Below are positions 1 through 9,321 of a stretch of 18,717 bases of DNA, one piece after another. The notes below the pieces were generated by a model, which did not search any database, had not been told where the DNA came from, and saw only the letters and a list, made by a program, of their open reading frames with translations. Every line of letters begins with the position of its first letter. Position 1 is the stretch's first letter. The DNA is from CAYTET01 sp964436975 (GTDB taxonomy: Bacteria > Bacillota_I > Bacilli_A > Erysipelotrichales > Erysipelotrichaceae). Both the position numbers and the translations under genes were made by a program. The stretch is taken from assembly GCA_964436975.1 (NCBI GenBank), contig CAYTET010000043.1:1-18717 (forward strand). Direction: 5' to 3'.

Positions 1-34
1 TCTGGATCACCTCGTTTTACGTTTGATGATCCTA

Positions 35-119
35 TGATAACAGGTTGGGACATTTCCCCTTGATAACCATTAAGACATTATCACTTGATAACCACATAAG
101 CATTGATTTGCTTTGAAAT
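35..119. repeat. Degenerate ~25-bp direct repeats, possible IS21-type element end
   Basis: CTTGATAACCA occurs at 59-69 and again at 84-94. Each copy follows a GACATT-like block (about 49-54 and 74-79), and a third, weaker copy with CTTTGAAATCA lies at about 111-121. Repeated transposase-binding units of the form GGGACATT...CTTGA are known from the termini of IS21-family elements in Bacillota. No istA or istB is present here, so this would be a solo end or relic. The repeats themselves are seen directly; the IS21 assignment is memory-based inference. The first 60 bases are also open in frame 1 up to a TGA at 61-63, but that peptide was not recognised. Confidence 0.35.
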
Positions 120-155
120 CATGTTGTTTTATTACCAACCTAATGATACGATATG

Positions 156-191
156 TTAGTAATAAACTTAGTAATAAACTTAGTAATAAAA
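156..191. repeat. Three tandem 12-bp repeats upstream of the AlbA_2 gene
   Basis: TTAGTAATAAAC occurs at 156-167 and 168-179, followed by TTAGTAATAAAA at 180-191. The array ends 37 bases before the ATG at 229, so it lies in the promoter or leader of that gene. It could be an operator for the gene's own winged-helix domain, or simply a slippage-prone AT-rich array. No convincing sigma-A promoter was identified near it. Confidence 0.8.
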
Positions 192-228
192 TTATCGATA
201 AAATCATTGGTATGTGAAAGGAGAAGCT

Positions 229-1647
229 ATGGCTGAAGTCGAGAATATAATTCAGGAACTCTGTTTTTATTCATCGGAAAGAGAATGGTTCGAGTTTAAA
301 GTGGACTGGTTTCAGCCGGATCAACTTGGCGAATATATTTCTGCTTTGGCAAACAGCGCAGCTATTGCCGGTAAGGAAAATGCATATTTTGTTTGGGGTA
401 TTGATGATCAAACACACCATATCGTGGGAACAAGTTTCGATTTTCAAAGCGATGTTGATAATGAGCCATTGCAGCATTATCTTGCCAGACAATGCGAACC
501 AGACGTTAATTTTACATTTACCGAGACCATAATTAATAAAGTGAGAGTTGTATTATTGACAATACCGGCGGCAAAAACAGCCCCGATTTCTTATAAAGGT
601 GTTAGGTATATTAGAATAGGATCCAGTAAAGTTAATCTTAAAAAGTATCCGGAAAGGGAATCTTATCTCTTTGAAATACTGCGCCACGGTTTGCCAACGA
701 TGGAAAATACGCCATCTGAATATCAGGATTTATCATTTGAACAGCTGTTGGTTTACTATGGGGCCAAAGGGCTTAAGTTAGATCAAAAAAACTTTAGAAA
801 AAATCTGCACTTCTATACTGACGATGGGAAATACAATATTCTAGCTCAAATTCTCTCCGACAATTCACACCTTCCAATTCGTGTAGCAATCTTCTCCGGA
901 AGGACAAAAGCTGACAATATGTATTCGATTCGTGAATTCGGCAATCAGTGTCTGCTTTATTCTCTTGATGATGTATTGAGGTATGGTGATGTATTGAACA
1001 TTATTCAAGCAGATGAAACTAACCGGGTTGTTGAAAGAAAAGATGTGCCGCTCTTTGAAAACAATGCGTTTCGGGAAGCGGTAATTAATGCGTTTTTACA
1101 TAACAAATGGGTCACAGGTTTAGAGCCGATGATAACGGTGTTTTCTGACCGCATTGAGATTTTATCAAGAGGAGTATTTGCACCCGGGCAGACCCTGGAA
1201 GGTTTTTTTGCTGGAGAATCCGTACCGGTTAATCAAAAACTCTCCGAAATATTCCTTCAGCTTCATATCAGTGAGAAAACGGGACGCGGTGTGCCCGTAA
1301 TAACAAAACAATATGGCAGGAATGCTTATGAATTCAGAGAAGAATCGATAGTGGTAAAGATTCCTTTTAATTGGATTAATACAATGGCTGATCGGAAGGA
1401 GCATCAAAAGGGCGGGGCGAATAATAGTGATGGCGAAAAGGTTTTGCCAAAATTAAGAATAAATAATACTCAGAAACGTATCCTGGTAGAAATACGCAAC
1501 AATCCCAACATCACAAAAATAAATCTTTCAAAGAAATTAAAAGTCAGTACAACAACGATTGACAGCGGAATCAGATATTTGAGAAAGAATTATATAATAA
1601 AACGGGTTGGATCAAATAAGGCAGGGTACTGGGAAATAAAAGAATAA
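229..1647 (+). CDS. AlbA_2/Schlafen-like ATP-binding transcriptional regulator
   Basis: The product is a 472-aa cytoplasmic protein of the family annotated as ATP-binding or 'putative DNA-binding domain' proteins. The N-terminal AlbA_2 (divergent AAA_4) domain covers about residues 10-125 and includes the hallmark E-x-x-x-x-EFK (EREWFEFK, near residue 17). A GHKL/HATPase_c_4-like segment at about 275-370 contains REAVINAFLHNKW and DRIEILSRG. A C-terminal winged helix at about 405-470 has ITKINLSKKLKVS followed by a recognition-like stretch. ATG 229 is preferred over the in-frame GTG at 214 because AAAGGAG (217-223) sits 5 bases before the ATG and is overlapped by the longer reading frame. The gene is clearly more AT-rich than the secA block and lies between an IS21-like end and a transposase relic, which suggests horizontal acquisition. 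Its ligand and target are unknown; such proteins are often genomic-island regulators. Confidence 0.85.
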   Translation: MAEVENIIQELCFYSSEREWFEFKVDWFQPDQLGEYISALANSAAIAGKENAYFVWGIDDQTHHIVGTSFDFQSDVDNEPLQHYLARQCEPDVNFTFTETIINKVRVVLLTIPAAKTAPISYKGVRYIRIGSSKVNLKKYPERESYLFEILRHGLPTMENTPSEYQDLSFEQLLVYYGAKGLKLDQKNFRKNLHFYTDDGKYNILAQILSDNSHLPIRVAIFSGRTKADNMYSIREFGNQCLLYSLDDVLRYGDVLNIIQADETNRVVERKDVPLFENNAFREAVINAFLHNKWVTGLEPMITVFSDRIEILSRGVFAPGQTLEGFFAGESVPVNQKLSEIFLQLHISEKTGRGVPVITKQYGRNAYEFREESIVVKIPFNWINTMADRKEHQKGGANNSDGEKVLPKLRINNTQKRILVEIRNNPNITKINLSKKLKVSTTTIDSGIRYLRKNYIIKRVGSNKAGYWEIKE

Positions 1648-1664
1648 AGTGTTTCTTCCCAGCA

Positions 1665-1905
1665 CAGACGGATCCCTTGCGGCAGTTCTTTTCTAAAAGG
1701 CGGTATAACAGAATAATTATAAAACAGGTAAGGAAATGGCTTTGATGCGATTGCCTTTCGGCAAGTAGATAGGACGGGCTTTCATACAGGTCTTCATAAT
1801 ACGGAAAGTCTGTTCTTTGGCAGTTTTGCCGCTGGAAGTGATGTATGTTGAACTGATCAACCGCTTGGGATCATTTGGGCCGGGAAAAGCAACTTCTGAA
1901 ATGTT
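1665..1905 (-). pseudogene. Remnant of an IS1634-like transposase (C-terminal end)
   Basis: The minus strand reads PNDPKRLISSTYITSSGKTAKEQ, then FRIMKTCMKARPIYL and NRIKA. After a one-base deletion at about 1738 it continues in another frame as HFLTCFIIILLYRLLEKN. This matches the C-terminal architecture I know from IS1634-type DDE transposases of Bacillota (…FRIMKxxFxARPVYLxxxDRIxAHFLTCFxALLxYRLLEKK). Compared with that pattern, a block between the GKTA and FRIMK segments (normally carrying FDGFYAVCTNLE) also seems deleted. The rest of the transposase is absent. The 3' end approaches the stop of the AlbA_2 gene. It is non-functional; the family call rests on recalled motifs, not on a search. 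Confidence 0.65.
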
Positions 1906-1944
1906 TGTGAAAAAATGAGTTTTTTCCCATATGCATTTTTTTGT

Positions 1945-1973
1945 TTTACAAACGAAAAGGGATAGTATATAAT
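1945..1973 (+). promoter_or_regulatory. Sigma-A promoter of the cold-shock gene
   Basis: The -35 TTTACA (1945-1950) and a perfect -10 TATAAT (1968-1973) are separated by 17 bases. Transcription should begin near 1980, giving a leader of about 40 nt. This rules out the in-frame ATG at 1972, which overlaps the -10 box. Confidence 0.8.
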
Positions 1974-2019
1974 GCATTTACATCGTGAATCGATGAAAGA
2001 AAGGTTTGGTATTAGTTTA

Positions 2020-2226
2020 ATGCAAGGAAAAGTTAAGATGTTCAACAAAGAGAAGGGGTACGGCTTTATTACCATCGATGATGGCAAAGACGTCTTCTTC
2101 CACTACAGCCAGTTAGTCATGGAAGGTTTCAAGACCGTCGATGAAGGCGCTGAAGTCGAATTCGATGTCGTCGAGACCGAGCGTGGTCTGCAGGCGCAGA
2201 ACATCCACGTCGTTAAAGCTAACTAA
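2020..2226 (+). CDS. cspA: Cold-shock protein (CspA family)
   Basis: The product is a 68-aa single cold-shock domain protein, an RNA/ssDNA-binding chaperone of the nucleoid and mRNA. RNP1 is KGYGFI and RNP2 is VFFHYS; the usual Trp of the 'WFN' motif is Met (KMFNKEKGYGF). The frame is open upstream to 1972, but that ATG overlaps the -10 box and the ATG at 1993 has no ribosome site. The start at 2020 gives the canonical MQGKVK N-terminus. AAAGG at 2000-2004 is a little far (15 bases), so leader folding may matter, as is known for csp mRNAs. The gene is monocistronic, with its own promoter and terminator. Confidence 0.93.
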   Translation: MQGKVKMFNKEKGYGFITIDDGKDVFFHYSQLVMEGFKTVDEGAEVEFDVVETERGLQAQNIHVVKAN

Positions 2227-2243
2227 TTTAGCAAGAAAACGTG

Positions 2244-2274
2244 AAGAGCACAGGCACTGCCGTGCTCTTTTATT
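2244..2274 (+). terminator. Rho-independent terminator of cspA
   Basis: The 8-bp stem AAGAGCAC (2244-2251) / GTGCTCTT (2262-2269) has a 10-base loop and is followed by TTTATT. It separates cspA from the secA operon. Confidence 0.8.
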
Positions 2275-2287
2275 ATGTCTTTTATTA

Positions 2288-2296
2288 TGGTAGAAT
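2288..2296 (+). promoter_or_regulatory. Extended -10 promoter of secA
   Basis: TGgTAGAAT (2288-2296) is an extended -10 element without a good -35. It lies 27 bases before the secA ATG and just after the cspA terminator. The ribosome site GGAGG follows at 2311-2315. Confidence 0.5.
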
Positions 2297-2322
2297 GACC
2301 GTGCTTTTATGGAGGAACAAAA

Positions 2323-4682
<2,360 letters not shown>

Positions 4683-4683
<1 letters not shown>

Positions 4684-5784
4684 TGGAACTGTATGAGATG
4701 AAACAAAACGTCACTGAGCACCAGGCCAAACTTGCCCAGCTCGGTGACTCGCTTTGACTGGCCTAAACGCAAAAAGCGCATTGAAGAAATAGAGCAGCTG
4801 CAGCTGCAGGACGGCTTCTGGAATGACCAGCGCCAGTCCAAGGCTTTAGTGCAGGAGCTGAAAGGTCTGAAGGATCTGGTCAGTTCTTATGACAAGCTGG
4901 ATAAGACCTTAAAAGATCTGGTAATCGAACTGGATGAGCTTAAAGACAGCGATGATGCCGACATGCACGCCCTGATTGAAGAAGAGTACAGCCAGGCGCT
5001 GAAGGACTTTGATGCCTATGAGATCAAAGTGCTGCTGTCGCATCCGTATGACCAGCATAACGCCATTCTGGAACTGCATCCGGGTGCCGGCGGCACCGAA
5101 AGCATGGACTGGGCGCAGATGCTGTACCGCATGTATACCCGTTATGCGGCTTTAATGAACTATAAAGTCACGGTTCTGGACTATCAGGAAGGTGAAGAAG
5201 CGGGAATCAAGTCAGTCAGCTTTCTGGTCGAAGGCCCGCTGGCTTACGGCTATCTGAAAGGGGAAAAGGGCGTCCACCGGCTGGTCCGCATTTCGCCTTT
5301 TGATGCTTCCGGCCGCCGCCACACTTCCTTTACTTCGCTTGATGTCATGCCGGAGTTTGACAATGACACCAACATTGAAATCAGACCCGAGGATATTGTC
5401 GTTGAAACCCACCGCTCCTCCGGAGCCGGCGGCCAGCATATCAACAAGACTGATTCAGCGGTCCGCATCATTCATAAGCCATCCGGAATTGTGACCAACT
5501 GTCAGAGCGAGCGCTCCCAGATGCAGAATAAAGAAGTGGCTATGAACATGCTTAAGAGCAAGCTTTACCAGAAGATGATTGAAGATCAGGAAGCCAAGCT
5601 GGCGGCCATCCGCGGCGAGCAGAAAAACATTGAATGGGGCTCGCAGATCCGCAGCTATGTCTTCTGTCCCTATACGATGGTCAAAGACCACCGCACCGGC
5701 TATGAAGAGGGCAATATTGCCAAGGTAATGGATGGCAATATCGAAGAGTTTATCTATTCCTATCTGCGCAGTCAGATCAGGTAA
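4683..5784 (+). CDS. prfB: Peptide chain release factor 2, programmed +1 frameshift
   Basis: RF2 releases the peptide at UGA and UAA codons. The first frame starts at ATG 4683 (overlapping the secA stop) and encodes 24 residues ending ...LGDSL before an in-frame TGA at 4755-4757. A +1 shift at CTT-TGA-C (4752-4758) continues as DWPKRKKRIEEIE to 5784, giving about 366 aa, normal for RF2. A Shine-Dalgarno-like GGTGA (4743-4747) lies just upstream of the shift site, as required in the known mechanism. The peptide anticodon SPF is at 204-206 and the catalytic GGQ at 249-251. Low RF2 allows frameshifting, so the protein autoregulates. Reading only the second frame would miss the true N-terminus. 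Confidence 0.97.
4743..4758 (+). promoter_or_regulatory. RF2 programmed frameshift signal
   Basis: The signal consists of an internal Shine-Dalgarno-like GGTGA (4743-4747), a short spacer, and the slippery CTT TGA C (4752-4758). The UGA is itself an RF2 stop codon, which makes the site a sensor of RF2 level. Confidence 0.93.
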
Positions 5785-5816
5785 ATCAAACAACAAGAAT
5801 AAGGAGCAACCAGCGC

Positions 5817-6662
5817 ATGCAGAAAAAAGTATTGGCTATTCATGATATTTCCTGTGTCGGCCGCTGCTCACTGACCGTGGCTCTGCCGATCATATCGGCC
5901 TGCGGCATTGAGTGCAGCGTACTGCCGACTTCGGTGCTTTCAACCCATACCGGCGGTTTTACCGGCTATACTTTCCGGGATCTGACCGCTGATATTGATC
6001 CGATCATCAAGCACTGGCAGTCCCTTGACCTGTCCTTTGACGGCATCTATTCCGGCTTTCTGGGCTCAATGGCCCAGATTGAAAAAGTCGAGACGATCAT
6101 AAAGGAATTCGGGCGCACGGATGGTCTGGTCTGCGTTGATCCCTGCATGGCGGACAACGGACAGCTCTATACCCTGTTTGACAAGGCATATGCTGGCCGC
6201 ATGGGCGGGCTGTGCCGGCAGGCGGATCTGATTGTGCCTAATATTACCGAAGCCTGTCTGCTGCTTGACCGGCCCTATGCCGAAGGTCCTTACAGCCGTG
6301 AGATGATTGAAGAAATGCTGAAGGATCTGGCAGCCCTGGGTCCGGGCATGGTAATTTTAACCGGCGTGTATTTTGATGATGAACAGCTGGGCGCCGCCTG
6401 TTACAGTGCGGCCAGCGGCCAGATTTCTTATACCATGGCAGCGCGGCTGCCGGGCTATTATCATGGCACCGGTGATGTGTTTGCCAGTGCGGCGTTTGCG
6501 GCCCTGATTGCCGGCAAATCGCTAAGCCAGGCCAATAATACCGCCGTGACGTACACCCAGCAGTGCATCAGCCGGACTTATCAGGCCGGCACGGACATCC
6601 GCTATGGCGTTAATTTTGAAGAAGGTCTGGCGGAATTGGGGCAGGCGGTCACAAAAAAGTGA
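5817..6662 (+). CDS. Pyridoxamine/pyridoxal kinase (PfkB/ribokinase fold, PdxY-like)
   Basis: The 281-aa protein belongs to the ribokinase superfamily and should phosphorylate B6 vitamers with ATP in the PLP salvage pathway. It begins KKVLAIHDISCVGRCSLT, typical of pyridoxamine kinases. It carries the STHTGGF segment near residue 44, DPCMADNG in mid-protein, NITEACLL, and the C-terminal anion-hole/catalytic motif HGTGD with the presumed base Asp220. AAGGAG (5801-5806) precedes the ATG by 10 bases. It lies 32 bases after prfB with no terminator between, so it is probably the last gene of the secA-prfB operon. Exact vitamer preference, or activity on hydroxymethylpyrimidine, cannot be decided from sequence. 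Confidence 0.9.
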   Translation: MQKKVLAIHDISCVGRCSLTVALPIISACGIECSVLPTSVLSTHTGGFTGYTFRDLTADIDPIIKHWQSLDLSFDGIYSGFLGSMAQIEKVETIIKEFGRTDGLVCVDPCMADNGQLYTLFDKAYAGRMGGLCRQADLIVPNITEACLLLDRPYAEGPYSREMIEEMLKDLAALGPGMVILTGVYFDDEQLGAACYSAASGQISYTMAARLPGYYHGTGDVFASAAFAALIAGKSLSQANNTAVTYTQQCISRTYQAGTDIRYGVNFEEGLAELGQAVTKK

Positions 6663-6681
6663 TAGCAGGCCTGAGGGGATA

Positions 6682-6690
6682 TGGTATACT
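6682..6690 (+). promoter_or_regulatory. Extended -10 promoter of the bactofilin gene
   Basis: TGgTATACT (6682-6690) is a good extended -10 without a clear -35. It sits 36 bases before the ATG. No terminator lies between the kinase gene and this site, so read-through from the secA operon may add to expression. Confidence 0.55.
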
Positions 6691-6725
6691 GATGTTGGCA
6701 TAAAGCAGCAAGGAGAGTTTAACTA

Positions 6726-7379
6726 ATGAGCAATGAAAAGAAATTAACAAGCGAGTCAGAACAGAACCAGAACGATCAGGACGTCATGGATATCTTAGAC
6801 GCCATGGACAAGATCAGCAGTGACGAGACTGAAGAAATGGTACCTTCGGCTTTTAAGAGTGAAGAAGAGCCTAAAGCCAAGCCTGTTTTATCAGCAAAGG
6901 CTAAGTCACCCGCTCCGGTTATAAGTGACGATAGCCAGCCGGCCGCCGGCGGATCGACTTTTATCGGCGCAACCACTTCCTTAAAAGGCGATATCAGCGT
7001 GGAAGGTGATATTGATGTCCGCGGTGATATTATCGGCAATGTTACTTCTACCCAGGCTGTTACAATCAGCGGCAATGTGGAAGGCAATATCGACGGCCAC
7101 AGCGTTGAACTGAAGAACAGTGCTGTTCTGAAGGGTGATATGCGGGCTGACGGCAAGGTCTTAGTCCAGACCGATGCGGTTCACGGCATTGTTTTTGCGG
7201 ATGAAGTTGAAGTATATGATCCGCAGGGCAACGTTGAGATCCGTCAGGAAAACGGCGAGATCGTCATTGTCCGCCGGATTGGCCAGGCCAACTATTCCTA
7301 CACCGACGGCGGCAATCTTGGCGATATGGAAATCAGCATCGATGGTTCCCAGCTGCGGATTGAACGCAATCATCATTAA
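6726..7379 (+). CDS. Bactofilin (polymer-forming cytoskeletal protein)
   Basis: The 217-aa protein should self-assemble into nucleotide-independent filaments at the membrane or cell-shape sites. Residues 1-75 are acidic and low-complexity, probably disordered. Residues about 77-150 form the bactofilin beta-helix, with short hydrophobic/Gly/Asp repeats (GDISVEGDIDVRGDIIGNV, then ISGNVEGNI, then AVLKGDMRADGKV). The C-terminal 65 residues are not part of the recognisable domain and end in an IERNHH tail. AAGGAG (6710-6715) precedes the ATG by 10 bases. The gene has its own promoter and shares a terminator with the convergent folT. The client or shape function is not visible. Confidence 0.88.
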   Translation: MSNEKKLTSESEQNQNDQDVMDILDAMDKISSDETEEMVPSAFKSEEEPKAKPVLSAKAKSPAPVISDDSQPAAGGSTFIGATTSLKGDISVEGDIDVRGDIIGNVTSTQAVTISGNVEGNIDGHSVELKNSAVLKGDMRADGKVLVQTDAVHGIVFADEVEVYDPQGNVEIRQENGEIVIVRRIGQANYSYTDGGNLGDMEISIDGSQLRIERNHH

Positions 7380-7394
7380 TAACTAAATCAAAAC

Positions 7395-7433
7395 AAAACC
7401 GCCAGTTTATCAATCAATAAAACTGACGGTTTT
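7395..7433. terminator. Bidirectional terminator between bactofilin and folT
   Basis: A 16-bp stem with one mismatch and a small bulge pairs AAAACCGCCAGTTTAT (7395-7410) with ATAAAACTGACGGTTTT (7417-7433). It carries an A-tract on one side and a T-tract on the other. The two flanking genes converge on it. Confidence 0.85.
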
Positions 7434-7453
7434 ATTATGTCTTGGGGGAAGTT

Positions 7454-8011
7454 TTATTCCGGCTTGACCGGAGCGCCGCTGCGCAGCTGGCGCTGTTTGT
7501 TGATTTTCACTATTGCCGTCAGAACCGCAAACAGGACGACTGATTCAACCGGCCATAGCAGCAGATTTTTCAGCAGGCGGCTGGACATATAGAACCAGTA
7601 GCCCTTGCCATAGAGAATATTCAGCCACAGCGGTGTCAGCAGAATATTGAGAAATACATCGATGATGGCCCGGGTCGCAAAGCAGCGCCAGATTGTAATC
7701 TTGTCTTTCTTATAGAGCATGATGCCGTAAATCAGCCCGGCCAGCACTTCGGTAATCGCAAAACCGGGGAAGTAGGGACCGTCCGGGGCGACCACATACT
7801 TGATGAAGTCTAAAAGAAAGCCGCACAGCGCCGTCGGCACCGGCCCGAACAGGTAGCCCATTACCGCCACGGCAATAAAGGCAACCCCGATTTTAAGGGT
7901 CGGGGTCAGCGGAATGCTGAACATTCCCAAAACCACATCCAAAGCGCACAGCAAAGCGATCATAACCAGCGAATGCAGATTCTTCAGTTCATTAAATGAT
8001 TGTTTAAACAT
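7454..8011 (-). CDS. folT: Folate-specific ECF transporter S component FolT
   Basis: The 185-aa membrane protein has about six hydrophobic segments (around 13-32, 40-60, 62-80, 88-106, 115-135, 150-175). It is the substrate-binding S subunit that works with the shared EcfA-EcfA'-EcfT module, not encoded here, to import folates. The segments SIPLTPTLKIGVAFIAVAVMGYLFGP and RAIIDVFLNILLTPLW are typical of FolT-type S components. The start at 8011 is preferred over the upstream ATG at 8035 because AAAAGGAG (8020-8027) lies 8 bases before it. The specificity call is strongly supported by the THF riboswitch in its leader. Confidence 0.9.
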   Translation of the reverse strand: MFKQSFNELKNLHSLVMIALLCALDVVLGMFSIPLTPTLKIGVAFIAVAVMGYLFGPVPTALCGFLLDFIKYVVAPDGPYFPGFAITEVLAGLIYGIMLYKKDKITIWRCFATRAIIDVFLNILLTPLWLNILYGKGYWFYMSSRLLKNLLLWPVESVVLFAVLTAIVKINKQRQLRSGAPVKPE

Positions 8012-8015
8012 ATCA

Positions 8016-8068
8016 GTTGCTCCTTTTGTCAGCATATGGGATCACATTGCTGCATAAAGGTATGCAAC
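8016..8068 (-). promoter_or_regulatory. folT expression platform: anti-Shine-Dalgarno pairing
   Basis: On the transcript, GUUGC-AUA-CCUUU (from 8068 to 8056) can pair with the folT ribosome site AAAGG-A-GCAAC (8026 to 8016). Two 5-bp helices are separated by a small internal loop, which would hide the Shine-Dalgarno. The same GUUGC can alternatively pair with GCAGC at the 5' end of the aptamer (8155-8159), so the two folds could exclude each other. The complementarity is seen directly; the direction of switching is not settled from sequence. Confidence 0.55.
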
Positions 8069-8080
8069 AGTGGGAAACTG

Positions 8081-8160
8081 GCAGGCACCGCAAGTTACCT
8101 TTTCGTCCGTCGGCCACTTCCCCGGCCGGCAGCACTTAACGCGCCTGTCAATCAGCTGCT
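8081..8160 (-). ncRNA. Tetrahydrofolate (THF) riboswitch aptamer
   Basis: Read on the minus strand, the leader contains the THF-I core elements in order: P2 strand CAGGC (8143-8147), GCGTTAAGTG (8133-8142), a GC-rich hairpin CCGGCC/GGCCG, ACGAA, a small stem AAG-GTAA-CTT with a GNRA loop, GCGGTG (8086-8091) and the closing GCCTG. This order and the invariant GCGUUAAGUG...ACGA...GCGGUG match the known class found upstream of folT and folate genes in Bacillota. It lies between the folT promoter and the folT start, where folate feedback control is expected. P1 is less clear; GCAGC (8155-8159) with GUUGC is one option. Confidence 0.9.
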
Positions 8161-8171
8161 TTAATAAACTG

Positions 8172-8200
8172 ATTATAGCCTACAACCGGCCGCAAGGCAA
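8172..8200 (-). promoter_or_regulatory. Promoter of the riboswitch-folT transcript
   Basis: On the minus strand, -35 TTGCCT (8195-8200) and -10 TATAAT (8172-8177) are separated by 17 bases. Predicted transcription starts near 8165, just before the THF aptamer. The -35 box abuts that of the divergent ltaE promoter. Confidence 0.75.
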
Positions 8201-8229
8201 TTGAAGAGCGGTCCTTGTTGTCATATAAT
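8201..8229 (+). promoter_or_regulatory. Promoter of ltaE
   Basis: -35 TTGAAG (8201-8206) and perfect -10 TATAAT (8224-8229) have a 17-base spacer. The start near 8236 gives a leader of about 75 nt before ATG 8311. Confidence 0.75.
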
Positions 8230-8273
8230 CAGAATCAGACAGACCTGTGTGGCCGTCTTTGCGGAAAGGAAGC

Positions 8274-8295
8274 ATACAAAACTGCGGTTTTGTAT
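8274..8295 (+). promoter_or_regulatory. Hairpin in the ltaE leader
   Basis: A perfect 9-bp stem ATACAAAAC (8274-8282) / GTTTTGTAT (8287-8295) encloses a TGCG loop. It lies between a good but distant Shine-Dalgarno-like AAAGGAAG (8265-8272) and the ATG at 8311. No T-tract follows, so it is not a terminator. It may affect translation. Confidence 0.55.
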
Positions 8296-8310
8296 CGGAC
8301 AGATAAAAAT

Positions 8311-9321
8311 ATGTACAGCTTTGCCAATGATTACAGCGAGACCGCTCCCCAGCAGGTCTTAGACCAGATCAGTGAATTATCAAGCCGGCAGTTTGTCGGC
8401 TATGGCTGTGATGACATCTGCCAGCAGGCGGCGGATTTGATCCGCCGGCAGCTGGGACCGGTCAATGCGGACATTCATTTTCTGATGGGCGGGACCCAGA
8501 CCAACATGATTGCCCTGGCGGCCATGCTGCGGCCCTGGGATTCGGTTATTGCGGTTGACAGCGGGCATATCAACGTTCATGAAACCGGGGCGGTGGAAGG
8601 CAGCGGTCATAAGATCGAGGCCGTCCGGGCCCATAAAGGCAAGATGATACCGGAAGACGTCGCCACCGTTATGGATAATCTGATGGTTGACCATATGACC
8701 CATCCGGCGGCCGTCTTCATCTCTGACGCCACCGAAACTGGCACAATCTACACTTTGGCCGAGCTGCAGGCACTGCGCCAAGTCTGCGATAAATACCATC
8801 TGTACCTGTATCTTGACGGGGCCCGGCTGGGCACTGCGCTGATGGCGGAGGGCAATGATGTCACCATCGCTGATATTGCCGGGCTGTGTGACGCCTTCTA
8901 CATCGGCGGAACAAAAAACGGCGCCCTGTTCGGCGAGGCGCTGGTTCTGGTCAATGATGCCATCAAGCCCTATTTCCGCTATCTGCTTAAGCAGAAGGGC
9001 GGCATGCTGGCAAAAGGCTTTGTTCTGGGGGCCCAGTTTAAGGCCCTGTTTACCGATGATCTGTATTTCAAGCTGGCAGCGCATGCTGATCAGATGGCCA
9101 TGAAGCTGAAAGCCGGCCTGCAGGCCAAGGGCATTGACTTCAACAATGACTCCCCGACCAACCAGCAGTTTCCGCTGCTTACCGACCAGCAGCTGGCCGC
9201 TATCGGCAGCGACTTCCGCGTTGATCCGCAGGGCCCATGCGGAAACCGGCAGATTATCCGGCTGGTCTGCAGCTGGGCTACCGAGCCAGCCGCTGTTGAG
9301 GCCCTGCTGGCCAGGCTGTAA
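8311..9321 (+). CDS. ltaE: Low-specificity L-threonine aldolase (PLP enzyme)
   Basis: The 336-aa fold-type I PLP enzyme of the beta-eliminating lyase family should cleave L-threonine/allo-threonine to glycine and acetaldehyde. It starts MYSFANDYSE, the classic N-terminus of the family. It has GGTQTNM near residue 60, the ESGH-like DSGHINVHETGA, YLYLDGARLGTAL, and the PLP lysine in IGGTKNG (Lys202). The frame is open upstream to 8215, but that region precedes the predicted transcription start, so ATG 8311 was chosen although its ribosome site is weak. It is divergent from folT. Glycine production feeds folate-dependent one-carbon metabolism, which may explain the pairing (inference). Confidence 0.9.
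   Translation: MYSFANDYSETAPQQVLDQISELSSRQFVGYGCDDICQQAADLIRRQLGPVNADIHFLMGGTQTNMIALAAMLRPWDSVIAVDSGHINVHETGAVEGSGHKIEAVRAHKGKMIPEDVATVMDNLMVDHMTHPAAVFISDATETGTIYTLAELQALRQVCDKYHLYLYLDGARLGTALMAEGNDVTIADIAGLCDAFYIGGTKNGALFGEALVLVNDAIKPYFRYLLKQKGGMLAKGFVLGAQFKALFTDDLYFKLAAHADQMAMKLKAGLQAKGIDFNNDSPTNQQFPLLTDQQLAAIGSDFRVDPQGPCGNRQIIRLVCSWATEPAAVEALLARL

Noticed and set aside
214..228. GTG start 15 bases upstream of the AlbA_2 ATG
   Set aside because: The segment contains the Shine-Dalgarno AAAGGAG that correctly places ATG 229.
1972..2019. N-terminal extension of the cold-shock protein from ATG 1972
   Set aside because: The ATG overlaps the TATAAT box, so it would not be in the mRNA; the canonical start is at 2020.
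8215..8310. TTG start and 32-residue N-terminal extension of ltaE
   Set aside because: It begins before the predicted transcription start and adds residues not typical of the family; MYSFANDYSE is the normal N-terminus.
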